Numbered from the stretch's first letter, positions 7,882 to 15,090 are shown. The stretch is 32,172 nucleotides of DNA from Deltaproteobacteria bacterium (GCA_013152145.1 JAADGW010000025.1:1-32172), one strand, 5' to 3'. The notes: generated from the sequence alone by a model not told the origin. Made by a program: numbers and translations.

Positions 7882-7889
7882 ATAGAGAG

Positions 7890-7918
7890 TTGCATTAGCC
7901 CGTAACTTCGATTAGAAT
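7890..7918 (+). promoter_or_regulatory. Candidate promoter of the long GAPDH gene
   Basis: TTGCAT (7890-7895), a 17-bp spacer and TAGAAT (7913-7918), about 70 bp before the ATG at 7989. The -10 is strong and the -35 weak. The right MITE end and its target duplication abut the -35 box, so the insertion may have replaced the upstream regulatory sequence. Confidence 0.45.
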
Positions 7919-7988
7919 TTGCGCGCTTTTTAGATGGGGCACATCGCCTCCTGGATTTTTTAACTCTGCAGCGAAAGGTTCGGCTGAC

Positions 7989-9431
7989 ATGGTTGACCAA
8001 AAAACCGAAGAGTATTTCAAGGACTGGAAAAGCCGCGAGGCGATCGCTGAGGCGATGATTCCGCTGATCGGCCATCTTTACCGTGACCGGGAAGTTATCT
8101 GCACCATTTTTGACCGTACCCTGGTCAACCAATCGACCATCGACATCCTTCGCGTTCATCGCTTTGCCCGACAGATTATCAGCCGTGAAATCTGGGTCAA
8201 GGACACCTTCCCGATCCTGCAGGCCATGAGCAAACTGGATCTGGCTCCCGGCCGGGTTGATCTGGCCAAGCTGGTGCTGCACCATCAGGAACAGGGCTGC
8301 AGTGATGTCGAAGCCTTTGTGACCGAACAGCTCAAACAGCTGAGCACCGGCAAAGCACGTCAGCTCAGTGAACCGCGCGATGTAGTCCTCTACGGTTTCG
8401 GCCGGATCGGTCGCCTGCTGGCCCGCATTCTGATCGACCAGGCCGGTGGCGGCAATAAGCTGCGCCTGCGCGCTGCCGTGGTTCGCAAGGGAGGCCCTGA
8501 CGATCTGATCAAACGCGCCAGCCTGCTGCGGCGTGACTCGGTCCACGGCCACTACGAAGGGACCATCCGCGTCGATGAAAAAGAGAATGCGATCATCGCC
8601 AACGGCAACATGATCCGGATTATCTACGCCGATGCCCCGGAGGAGGTCGATTACAGCCAGTTCGGCATCAACAATGCGATCGTCATCGACAACACCGGCA
8701 AATGGCGTGATCGCGAGGGTCTCGGTCAACATCTCAAAGCCAAGGGAGCCTCGCAGGTCGTGCTGACCGCTCCCGGCAAGGGCGATATCCCCAACGTCGT
8801 TTACGGCGTCAACAACGAACTGCTCGATTCCGCGGAGACGATCCTCTCAGCGGCCAGTTGTACCACCAACGCCATCGTTCCGATTCTCAAAGCAGTGAAC
8901 GACAGATTCGGCATCGTCAACGGTCATGTCGAGACCTGCCACAGCTATACCAACGACCAGAACCTGATCGACAACTACCACAAAAAGGAACGCCGCGGTC
9001 GCAGTGCCCCGCTGAACATGGTCATCACCGAGACCGGCGCCGCCAAAGCGGTCGCCAAGGCCCTGCCGGAGCTGGCCGGCAAGCTGACCGGCAACGCGAT
9101 CCGCGTGCCGACCCCGAACGTCTCACTGGCGATCCTCAACCTGAGCCTGGATAAAGCAACCAGTGTCGACGAGCTGAACAGCTATCTGCGCGAGATGTCG
9201 CTCGACTCCCCGTTGCAGGATCAGATCGACTTTACCAACTCCCCGGAAGCGGTCTCCACCGATATGGTCGGCTCCCGCTACGCCGGGGTGGTTGATTCCC
9301 TGGCCACCATCGTCCAGGACAACCGCTGCGTCCTCTACGTCTGGTATGATAACGAGTACGGCTACAGCTACCAGGTGGTCCGGATCGTCGAACAGATCTC
9401 CGGAATGAAACTGGAACACTGGCCGAAGTAA
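7989..9431 (+). CDS. Glyceraldehyde-3-phosphate dehydrogenase, long form with N-terminal extension
   Basis: 480 aa, against about 335 for ordinary GAPDH. Residues about 130-475 are a complete GAPDH: Rossmann motif YGFGRIGR (135-142), the catalytic SAASCTTN (Cys291), HSYTNDQ (His318), ITETGAAKAVAKALPEL, RVPTPNVS, and WYDNEYGYSYQVV at the end. Residues 1-129 are a mainly helical extension without a motif I can name. Long GAPDHs of this size occur in several proteobacteria and Bacteroidota as single genes outside the gap-pgk operon. The reaction is oxidation and phosphorylation of glyceraldehyde-3-phosphate, or the reverse in gluconeogenesis; NAD versus NADP preference cannot be read here. It is divergent from fba. 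The role of the extension is unknown. Confidence 0.9.
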   Translation: MVDQKTEEYFKDWKSREAIAEAMIPLIGHLYRDREVICTIFDRTLVNQSTIDILRVHRFARQIISREIWVKDTFPILQAMSKLDLAPGRVDLAKLVLHHQEQGCSDVEAFVTEQLKQLSTGKARQLSEPRDVVLYGFGRIGRLLARILIDQAGGGNKLRLRAAVVRKGGPDDLIKRASLLRRDSVHGHYEGTIRVDEKENAIIANGNMIRIIYADAPEEVDYSQFGINNAIVIDNTGKWRDREGLGQHLKAKGASQVVLTAPGKGDIPNVVYGVNNELLDSAETILSAASCTTNAIVPILKAVNDRFGIVNGHVETCHSYTNDQNLIDNYHKKERRGRSAPLNMVITETGAAKAVAKALPELAGKLTGNAIRVPTPNVSLAILNLSLDKATSVDELNSYLREMSLDSPLQDQIDFTNSPEAVSTDMVGSRYAGVVDSLATIVQDNRCVLYVWYDNEYGYSYQVVRIVEQISGMKLEHWPK

Positions 9432-9461
9432 GCTGGATAGCAGTCGAATAAAAAAACGGCA

Positions 9462-9493
9462 GTGGGCCGGCTCAATTGAGCCGGCCCGCTTTC
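9462..9493 (+). terminator. Terminator after the GAPDH gene
   Basis: GGGCCGGCTC (9464-9473) and GAGCCGGCCC (9478-9487) form a perfect 10-bp GC-rich stem with an AATT loop, followed by CTTTCT. The T-tract is short but the stem is strong. Confidence 0.75.
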
Positions 9494-9513
9494 TGTGATT
9501 GTCCGGCAGCGAC

Positions 9514-9549
9514 AAAAAAGCCGCCCCGGAGTCGGGAGCGGCTTTTTTT
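9514..9549. terminator. Bidirectional terminator between gap and rpsU
   Basis: An A6 run, then GCCGCCCC and GGGAGCGGC pairing across a 6-nt loop with one bulged A, then a T7 run. It has the proper layout in both directions and most likely ends the rpsU transcript, backing up the gap terminator. Confidence 0.85.
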
Positions 9550-9572
9550 ATGACAATTTTTTTTCAAGCGAC

Positions 9573-9770
9573 TTAACTGAAGCGCTTCATGGCACGCATC
9601 TTCTTACGCAGACGGCGCTGTGCCTCTTTCTCTTTACGCTTTTTCTTAACGCTCGGCTTCTCGTAAAACTTGCGCTGCTTCATTTCACGGAAGAGACCTT
9701 CTTGCTGCAGCTTACGCTTGAGAACTTTAATCGCTTTTTCGACGTTACCGTCGATAACAGTGATTTCCAC
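9573..9770 (-). CDS. rpsU: 30S ribosomal protein S21
   Basis: Small basic ribosomal protein, 65 aa, that helps the 30S subunit engage mRNA. The core VEKAIKVLKRKLQQEGLFREMKQRKFYEKPS is typical of bS21, followed by a Lys/Arg-rich tail. I chose the GTG at 9768-9770 (MEITVIDGN): the family usually starts this way and GGGGTGA lies about 9 nt ahead. A TTG two codons upstream would put the ribosome-binding site too close. A near-consensus promoter lies 60-90 bp upstream, and a strong terminator follows, so it is probably monocistronic. Confidence 0.94.
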   Translation of the reverse strand: MEITVIDGNVEKAIKVLKRKLQQEGLFREMKQRKFYEKPSVKKKRKEKEAQRRLRKKMRAMKRFS

Positions 9771-9827
9771 GAACAATCACCCCACTTTCTTCGCTGTCTT
9801 TGCGGCACGTGGCCACAAGAGTTTGAA

Positions 9828-9856
9828 CTTATAACCGCAGCGGCAGACCAAGTCAA
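9828..9856 (-). promoter_or_regulatory. Promoter of rpsU
   Basis: On the minus strand TTGACT (9856-9851), a 17-bp spacer and TATAAG (9833-9828). This is a near-consensus sigma-70 promoter, as expected for a ribosomal protein gene, about 60 bp upstream of the GTG start. Confidence 0.7.
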
Positions 9857-9883
9857 GCAGTTTTCCACCGACAATCGCGCGGT

Positions 9884-10993
9884 TCAGGGCTTTTGCAGCA
9901 GGGCAACGCGAATTCCGCCATTGGAAAACCGCAAACGGGACTCGAAAGGGATCCCCGTCGCTCGCACCAGTTCCGAATCGGGGCAGATGATGGCCCCCTG
10001 CCAGGCAGAAAAGACGGCGGCATAAATCCGCCCCAGATCACGGTAAAGGGCCAGCAGCGCAGCGGTCCGGCCGATCCGCTCACCATAGGGAGGATTGCAG
10101 ATCAGTAAACCGGATGGCTGGCGGGACTGCAATTGCTGCATCGGCCGGCAATCAAGCTGCACCTGCTCTGCCAAACCGGCCGTCATCAGGTTCTGCCGGG
10201 CGGCGGCGATTGCTCGAGGATTATTGTCCAGCGCCAGAATCGGCGCAGCAAGAGCAGTTTTTTCCGCACGTTGCGCCTGCTGCAGCAACTGTTGCCAGAG
10301 CCCGGGGCGGTATTTCGGCCAAGCCATAAAGGCAAACTGACGCCCGGCCCCCGGAGCCCGATTGAGAGCCATCAAGGCTGCTTCGATAGCAAAGGTTCCC
10401 GAACCGGTCATGGCATCGATCAGCGGTCTGGAGCCATCATAACCGAGCGCCAACAGACAACCGGCAGCCAGGTTTTCTCGTAACGGTGCGGCAACATTGG
10501 CCATGCGGTAACCACGGCGATGGAGTAATTCTCCGGAGCTGTCGATGGAAACCTGACAGCGATCCGCCTCCAGACGCAAAAAAACGCTGACCGGTGCTGC
10601 CGAGTCTTCAGCCACATCCCCTAACGCTTTGGCAATCGCCGCCAGGCAGGTCTCTGCCACCCGACCGGAATGGGACAAGCGGGAGCGATGGCAGGTGACG
10701 CGAATTTTACAGCTGCTGCCGGGCTTGACAAAACGGCCCCACGGCAAACGCAACAGACGCTTGAACAGGGTCGGGAAATCCCGCGCCGTCACCTCCCCGA
10801 CCCGCACCAGAACCCGCGAAGCTGACCGTAACCAGAGGTTGGCAAGATAGAGCTCGCGCAGATCGCCGCTGAACTCGACACCGCCGCAAAGGGGTTCCGG
10901 TTCGGCAATCCCCAGGGCAACCAGTTCAGCGGCACATATCGCTTCAAAACCGGGAGTGGTCATGGCAAAATAACGGTTCTGCGGTTTGGACAT
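9884..10993 (-). CDS. THUMP-domain class I RNA methyltransferase, RlmL/YpsC type
   Basis: 369 aa. The N-terminal part (about 8-155) matches the ferredoxin-like/THUMP RNA-binding module (NRYFAMTTPGFEAICAAEL...). The C-terminal part is a Rossmann SAM methyltransferase: the SAM-binding segment MTGSGTFAIEAALMALNRAPG, ALDNNPRAIAAARQN, and NPPYGERIG, the NPPY motif of N-methyltransferases on guanine. Relatives include the N-terminal half of E. coli RlmL (23S rRNA m2G2445) and Bacillus YpsC; the exact base is inferred. The ATG at 10993 has GGAGG 6 nt ahead. A longer frame to 11104 would run over the divergent cytochrome promoter and is rejected. Intact. Confidence 0.9.
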   Translation of the reverse strand: MSKPQNRYFAMTTPGFEAICAAELVALGIAEPEPLCGGVEFSGDLRELYLANLWLRSASRVLVRVGEVTARDFPTLFKRLLRLPWGRFVKPGSSCKIRVTCHRSRLSHSGRVAETCLAAIAKALGDVAEDSAAPVSVFLRLEADRCQVSIDSSGELLHRRGYRMANVAAPLRENLAAGCLLALGYDGSRPLIDAMTGSGTFAIEAALMALNRAPGAGRQFAFMAWPKYRPGLWQQLLQQAQRAEKTALAAPILALDNNPRAIAAARQNLMTAGLAEQVQLDCRPMQQLQSRQPSGLLICNPPYGERIGRTAALLALYRDLGRIYAAVFSAWQGAIICPDSELVRATGIPFESRLRFSNGGIRVALLQKP

Positions 10994-11062
10994 CGACAAC
11001 CTCCGAAAAACGCAACATAGCAGAGAAAAAACCGGACGGTTAAGAAATTTCCTCGTTTTGCG

Positions 11063-11091
11063 TTGGTTCCCGACTATTTTTCTGCAATAAT
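11063..11091 (+). promoter_or_regulatory. Candidate promoter of the triheme cytochrome
   Basis: TTGGTT (11063-11068), a 17-bp spacer and AATAAT (11086-11091), 33 bp before the ATG at 11124. It is moderately close to the sigma-70 consensus and lies in the divergent spacer shared with the methyltransferase. Confidence 0.4.
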
Positions 11092-11123
11092 GGAGATTAA
11101 ACATTTCTCAGAAGAGGCATAAC

Positions 11124-11429
11124 ATGTCGAAATATTTAATACTCATCGGCCTGATACTGCTGCCGACAGTGGTTTCCGCACGCTGGATCAAGGATATTGT
11201 TACAATTAATAATGATGCTGTCGGCAGCGTTGCCTTCAGCCACTACCAGCACCTCGACGCGCTGGGCAAAAACTGCGTCCTGTGCCACAACCGGATCTTT
11301 CAGATCAATCCGAAAAAAAACCGCCCGGTCAGCATGGCCGAAATGGAACAGGGTAAATCCTGTGGGGCCTGCCACAATGGCGAAACGGCTTTTTCCGTCA
11401 AAGAAAACTGTGAAAGCTGCCATGAATAG
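11124..11429 (+). CDS. Periplasmic triheme c-type cytochrome (c7-like)
   Basis: 101 aa. Sec signal peptide (hydrophobic residues 4-17, likely cut after VSA at 19), then a mature protein of about 82 residues with three CXXCH sites: CVLCH (51-55), CGACH (80-84) and CESCH (96-100). Paired histidines sit in FSHYQH (His40, His43). This is the layout of c7-type triheme domains, periplasmic electron carriers of metal reducers. Only five histidines exist in the whole protein, two distal candidates for three haems; Met71 and Met74 in SMAEMEQGKSC are possible sixth ligands. AGAGG lies 7 nt before the ATG. The PilZ gene follows after 65 bp. Confidence 0.9.
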   Translation: MSKYLILIGLILLPTVVSARWIKDIVTINNDAVGSVAFSHYQHLDALGKNCVLCHNRIFQINPKKNRPVSMAEMEQGKSCGACHNGETAFSVKENCESCHE

Positions 11430-11494
11430 GGAGTCACCCCCCGATCAGGTTCGTCGCTCGCAAGAAAGTCATGGGGGGAAACGGAAAGACCGAA

Positions 11495-12193
11495 ATGATC
11501 TATCAGCGTTACCTTAAAACAGGTAAATCAGTTCTACTTAAATCACTTGAACAGAATAATGATGGCCGCACCGAACTGTTGAGCGCCACCATCGACGGGG
11601 GCGACGAAGACACGCTCATCATTTCCCTCCCCTACAGTGAAGATGCCGTCGAGCAGTATCCCTTTGCGGCCGGAATGGCATTTGAGATCAGCTCCGAAGC
11701 AATGGGCCTGGGCATCCGGGTCACCGGGCAGTTTGAGAAAAAGATCGACGGCAAGAGGCTTGCCCTGAAACTCAACAGTGACTTGCAGATGTTCCAACGC
11801 CGCAACCGGCCACGCCTCGACTGTAAAATCGGCATCCGTTTCACCCGCGGTCAGGGCACCTTGAAAGCACTGCGCAATACCTGGGAAAAAAATATCCAGC
11901 TGCTGCACGGCCCGGAGGCGCCGCTGATTTTTGAGGGTTTCAACCCCTGTCAGGTCAATCTCAGTTCCGGTGGCATCCGCTTCAACCTGCGCCCACCGGC
12001 AAGCCGGGCAGAACTCTGCCTGATTCTGATCAATCTGGATGACGGTAAAGTCCCGATCTGTGCGCTGGCAGAAATTGTCTGGGTCCGGCCGGAGAACAAC
12101 GAAACCATCATCGTCGCCGGAATGCGCTTCATCAATATTCTGGAGCAGGACCAACAACGGATCGATGATTACATCAAACATGGAACGAGGTGA
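11495..12193 (+). CDS. PilZ-domain c-di-GMP receptor, YcgR-like
   Basis: 232 aa, soluble. The C-terminal PilZ domain has both c-di-GMP-binding signatures: RxxxR at Arg103-Arg107 in QRRNRPRL, and NxSxxG at 155-160 (NLSSGG). Residues 1-100 form a beta-rich N-terminal domain like that of YcgR-type flagellar brakes. The output target is not visible; no flagellar genes lie nearby. The start is uncertain: ATG 11495 has GGAAAG about 7 nt ahead, while ATG 11471 in the same frame would add eight residues. It lies between a cytochrome and a J-domain protein that itself seems to carry c-di-GMP-type repeats. Confidence 0.88.
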   Translation: MIYQRYLKTGKSVLLKSLEQNNDGRTELLSATIDGGDEDTLIISLPYSEDAVEQYPFAAGMAFEISSEAMGLGIRVTGQFEKKIDGKRLALKLNSDLQMFQRRNRPRLDCKIGIRFTRGQGTLKALRNTWEKNIQLLHGPEAPLIFEGFNPCQVNLSSGGIRFNLRPPASRAELCLILINLDDGKVPICALAEIVWVRPENNETIIVAGMRFINILEQDQQRIDDYIKHGTR

Positions 12194-12308
12194 CATCGCC
12201 CTCCGGGCAGCGGTTAGCGCTTGTCTCTGAAACCGTTCTGCGTTATAAAAAACCGAGTCAAACCCGGCCGGTCATTCGACCGTTTTCAGGATCAGGATTT
12301 TTCCTTTT

Positions 12309-13082
12309 ATGTCACAGATTACCGAAGCCGAGGTCTTTCGTGCCTGCCGCACCCTGTTCGGGCCGGAGCTCTCTTTAAACCATGATTTTCTGCATTACCT
12401 GCAACCGTCCGGGGTCCGTTCGGCCTATCGTAAAAAAGCCAAAGCAACCCATCCGGACCGGTTTGCCATCTCAGCAGTCGGGACCCGCGAAAAACAGCAC
12501 CGTCTTTTCCAGGATCTGAACCAGGCGCATGAAATAGTCCTGAAATTTCTCAAACAACGCGAACGACTGTCGATCAGCAGCTATTTCAGAAATCGCAACA
12601 CTGCCGGCTACAGCCACACCAAACGGCGGCGACAGGATCCGCCTTGCAGCAAATTCTATCGCGGGAGGCTTCCCTCCCGGCCGCTCCAGTTCGGCCTGTT
12701 TCTCTATTATCTGGGGCTCATTCCCTTCAACGCCGTTATCTCGGCGATCACCTGGCAGCGTCGGCAACGCCCGGTCCTCGGAGAAATCGCCAAGCGCTGG
12801 GGGTGGCTGAACGACAGTCAGATAAAACAGATCCTCAACTATCGGAGCGGTATGCACAAGTTCGGCGAACGTGCCGAGCAGCTGGGACTGCTCACCTCCC
12901 TGCAGGTCCGTGCGATGCTGATCCATCAGCGTAACCGGCAAAAGCAGATGGGGCTTTATTTTATCGATCAGGGAGTCTTCGACGAAGAAACCCTCAACCA
13001 GCTGCTCCTCCAACTGGCCGAGCATAACCGGACCTACCGTCAGGGCTTCGGTGGACATTATTATTTTTATCACCGCCAGTGA
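12309..13082 (+). CDS. J-domain protein with four MshEN-like repeats
   Basis: 257 aa. Residues about 5-85 form a J domain with the HPD motif (48-50, ATHPDRF) that stimulates the ATPase of DnaK-type chaperones. A basic linker (93-125) leads to four tandem units with the same spacing: conserved glycines at 129/136, 158/165, 186/193 and 215/222, then a hydrophobic residue 7 after the second Gly and Leu/Ile at +11. Units 1 and 3 end in Gln at +14. This is the spacing of the 24-residue motif repeated in MshEN c-di-GMP-binding domains. The first Arg of that motif is replaced by Gln, Val, Lys and Gln. The preceding gene encodes a PilZ protein. No transmembrane segment is certain. The function is unknown. 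Confidence 0.82.
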   Translation: MSQITEAEVFRACRTLFGPELSLNHDFLHYLQPSGVRSAYRKKAKATHPDRFAISAVGTREKQHRLFQDLNQAHEIVLKFLKQRERLSISSYFRNRNTAGYSHTKRRRQDPPCSKFYRGRLPSRPLQFGLFLYYLGLIPFNAVISAITWQRRQRPVLGEIAKRWGWLNDSQIKQILNYRSGMHKFGERAEQLGLLTSLQVRAMLIHQRNRQKQMGLYFIDQGVFDEETLNQLLLQLAEHNRTYRQGFGGHYYFYHRQ

Positions 13083-13154
13083 GCGCGTTCGCCAGCGACT
13101 GCACGCCGGAACAACAACCGACTTTTCCACTTTTACTTTCAAGGAGTAAACATT

Positions 13155-14321
13155 ATGGGTTTTCTGGCCGCATCTGCCAGTGTCTGTTATTTTCAGGTTC
13201 TCGGCCTCGTCAATCTGGAAGAAAAACTGCCGGAGATTCAACGCCAGCTGGCGGCTGAAGGATTCCGCTCGATCGAACAGTCGGCCGAGGAACTGGCCAC
13301 CGGCTGGGTGCAACTGGATGATTATGAAAACAGCGGTTTTGAAAACACCCAGCTGTTCCGCCGTGACCAGCACCTCTGCTTTACTTTTCGGCAGGATCGG
13401 CGACGACTCCCTGCGGCACTGTTGAAGCGCCAGGTCATACAGCTGAGCGACAAATTTCTTGCCGAAAATCCAACCCTCAACCGAGTCCCGAAAGGGGCAA
13501 TCGAACAGATTCGCGATACCGCTCGCAGCCTGTTACTGGCCCGCACCTTGCCGACGCCGTCCTGTTACGACATTATCTGGGACACGGATCGGCAACTGCT
13601 GCGCCTCTGCTCGCTCAGTCAGAAAGTGATCGACAGCTTTCAAGGCCTGTTTCATCAGACCTTTCCCGACCTGCGCCTGCAGCTGTTGCACCCCATGGCC
13701 CGCGCCGAGCAGATCCTCCCGGAGGCACTGCAAGAGCCGCTGCAGCAAGCCAACCAGGCACAGACCGACAGCATCCTGGAACAGATCGAGTCAAACCGCT
13801 GGCTGGGCACCGAGTTTCTGCAGTGGCTTCTCTATCGAACCCTCAACTCCGACTCGAGCTATCAGATCAGCTGCACCGGTCCCTTGCTTGAGAAGCAACC
13901 CTTCAACGCATTTCTCGATAACCGTCTGGTCCTGGTCGGCGGCGGGCAGGAAGGGATACAGAAGGTTGTGGTCGGCGGGCCGCAGGATCACTACTCGGAA
14001 GTCCGCGCCGCGCTGGCCCGGGGCAAACAGATCGAAGAAGCCACCCTGCATCTGCGTCTGGATGAAGAGGATGGCTGGAAACTGACCCTCAAAGGGGAAC
14101 GTTTTCAATTCGGCGGCTTTCGGACCCCGATGGTGCGACCCGAAAAAGATCCCGCCGATGATCCTCACGCAGAAGCGGAAGCGGCTTTCTACACCAAACT
14201 TGGTGCCGTTGAGGAAGGGGAACAGATGTTCGACAGCTTGTTGAACTGTTTTCTTGAACTGCGTCTCAGCAAGGACTGGCAGGCCGAATGCGCCGTTATC
14301 AACAACTGGCTTGCGGAATAA
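13155..14321 (+). CDS. rdgC: RdgC-like recombination-associated protein
   Basis: 388 aa. RdgC is a ring-shaped DNA-binding protein that restrains RecA activity. Features seen: GFRSIEQSAEELATGWVQLDD near the N-terminus, the conserved early block with a glycine-tryptophan; LPAALLKRQV in the middle; then IEQIRDTARSLLLARTLPTPS followed by IIWDTDRQLLRLCSLSQKVIDSF and LF..TFPDLRLQLL, which matches the family order of a basic helix, strand and helix. It is longer than E. coli RdgC (303 aa) owing to C-terminal sequence 230-388. AAGGAG lies about 8 nt before the ATG. The preceding J-domain gene is 72 bp away, so they may share a transcript. The family is likely; the function in this lineage is less sure. 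Confidence 0.75.
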   Translation: MGFLAASASVCYFQVLGLVNLEEKLPEIQRQLAAEGFRSIEQSAEELATGWVQLDDYENSGFENTQLFRRDQHLCFTFRQDRRRLPAALLKRQVIQLSDKFLAENPTLNRVPKGAIEQIRDTARSLLLARTLPTPSCYDIIWDTDRQLLRLCSLSQKVIDSFQGLFHQTFPDLRLQLLHPMARAEQILPEALQEPLQQANQAQTDSILEQIESNRWLGTEFLQWLLYRTLNSDSSYQISCTGPLLEKQPFNAFLDNRLVLVGGGQEGIQKVVVGGPQDHYSEVRAALARGKQIEEATLHLRLDEEDGWKLTLKGERFQFGGFRTPMVRPEKDPADDPHAEAEAAFYTKLGAVEEGEQMFDSLLNCFLELRLSKDWQAECAVINNWLAE

Positions 14322-14369
14322 CCGAGCGAAGCTGATTAAAAACCGGTCGCTCCGAGGTAAAAAGCTATT

Positions 14370-14396
14370 TTGACTGTCATATAACAATGCTATAAT
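14370..14396 (+). promoter_or_regulatory. Candidate promoter of the Cache-protein gene
   Basis: TTGACT (14370-14375) and a consensus TATAAT (14391-14396) with a 15-bp spacer; shifting the -35 by one gives 16 bp. It lies about 200 bp before the ATG at 14597, so the transcript would have a long leader. Confidence 0.5.
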
Positions 14397-14398
14397 TA

Positions 14399-14480
14399 CC
14401 CCCAAGACAAGGGGGATTTAATCAGAACCTACGTATAAGCTGCAGTACAATTCGAAAAGAGGCGGGCTTTTCGGTAGAGG
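14399..14480 (+). promoter_or_regulatory. Structured 5' leader of the Cache-protein gene
   Basis: Directly after the candidate promoter comes CCCCC-AAGACAA-GGGGG (14399-14415), then CGAAAAG-AGGCGGG-CTTTTCG (14453-14473). CCTAC (14428-14432) can pair with GTAG-A-GG (14474-14480), closing a larger stem around the second hairpin. It does not match the GEMM, TPP or other riboswitch cores I can recall. It could be a regulatory RNA element, or nothing more than stable structure. Confidence 0.4.
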
Positions 14481-14497
14481 CGTATTAAAACAACCTG

Positions 14498-14552
14498 GTA
14501 ACTATTCAGCGGCGCGATGTGGCACCCCGAGGTCATCCTGCTGAAGAGTTAC
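14498..14552. mobile_element. IS66-type MITE, copy C (55 bp, internally deleted)
   Basis: Ends GTAACTATTCAGC (14498-14510) and GCTGAAGAGTTAC (14540-14552), one mismatch. The flanking 8-mers ACAACCTG (14490-14497) and GCAACCTG (14553-14560) match in 7 of 8 positions. The interior keeps GGCGCGATG from one side of the full element and GGCACCCCGAGGTCATCC from the other, so about 90 bp in the middle are missing. It sits in the leader 45 bp before the Cache-protein start. Confidence 0.85.
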
Positions 14553-14596
14553 GCAACCTGTTTAATCACCAAATGACAGTTACAAAGGAGCCATCA

Positions 14597-15073
14597 ATGA
14601 AAAAAATTCTGGCGTTATTTCTGGCCTCATTCATCCTGTTCGCCTTCTGTGGGCCAAGCTTTGCCTCCAAGGAAAAGGCGACGGTTGCCGAATGTATCGC
14701 AATGAGCAAAAAGGCTGCCGCAATGATCCTTAAAGATAAAGATGCCGCCTTGGCGGAAATTTCAAAAAGAAATGGAAAATTCGTCTGGAAAGATTCCTAC
14801 GTTTTTGTCATGAATTTAAAAGGTAAAATGCTCGCGCACCCGATGATGCCCGGCCTGATGAAGATGGAGAGCCTGCTGAGTACCCCGGATAAAAACCCCA
14901 AAAAACCGAAGATGCTGTTTGTCGACTTTGTTGTCACCGCAGGAACTAAAGGTGAAGGCTGGGTTGAATACATGTGGCCGAAACCGGGCCAGACCGAACC
15001 CTCCATTAAAGAAACTTATATCTACCGCATCCCCGGCACGTCGATGTTTACCGGCGCGGGGATCTATCGTTAA
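14597..15073 (+). CDS. Secreted single-Cache-domain protein
   Basis: 158 aa. Signal peptide (MKKILALFLASFILFAF...SFAS, cut near residue 24) and then one Cache-type ligand-binding domain: AAAMILKDKDAALAEISKRNGKFVWKDSYVFVMNLKGKMLAHP, then KGEGWVEYMWPKPGQ and the terminal IPGTSMFTGAGIYR. The same motifs occur in Cache_2 sensor kinases. Here no membrane anchor or signalling domain follows, so it is probably a free periplasmic binding protein; the ligand is unknown. AAAGGAG lies 6 nt before the ATG. MITE copies flank the gene on both sides (14498 and 15122), and a long leader precedes it. Confidence 0.88.
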   Translation: MKKILALFLASFILFAFCGPSFASKEKATVAECIAMSKKAAAMILKDKDAALAEISKRNGKFVWKDSYVFVMNLKGKMLAHPMMPGLMKMESLLSTPDKNPKKPKMLFVDFVVTAGTKGEGWVEYMWPKPGQTEPSIKETYIYRIPGTSMFTGAGIYR

Positions 15074-15090
15074 CCTCACCGCCAAATCAT

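Noticed and set aside
9495-10025. Plus-strand frame across rpsU and its promoter
   Set aside because: Antisense to rpsU and the methyltransferase; begins inside a terminator.
14397-14490. GEMM (c-di-GMP/cGAMP) riboswitch in the Cache-gene leader
   Set aside because: The conserved GEMM core (GCAAAG region and tetraloop receptor) is not present; only generic hairpins are.
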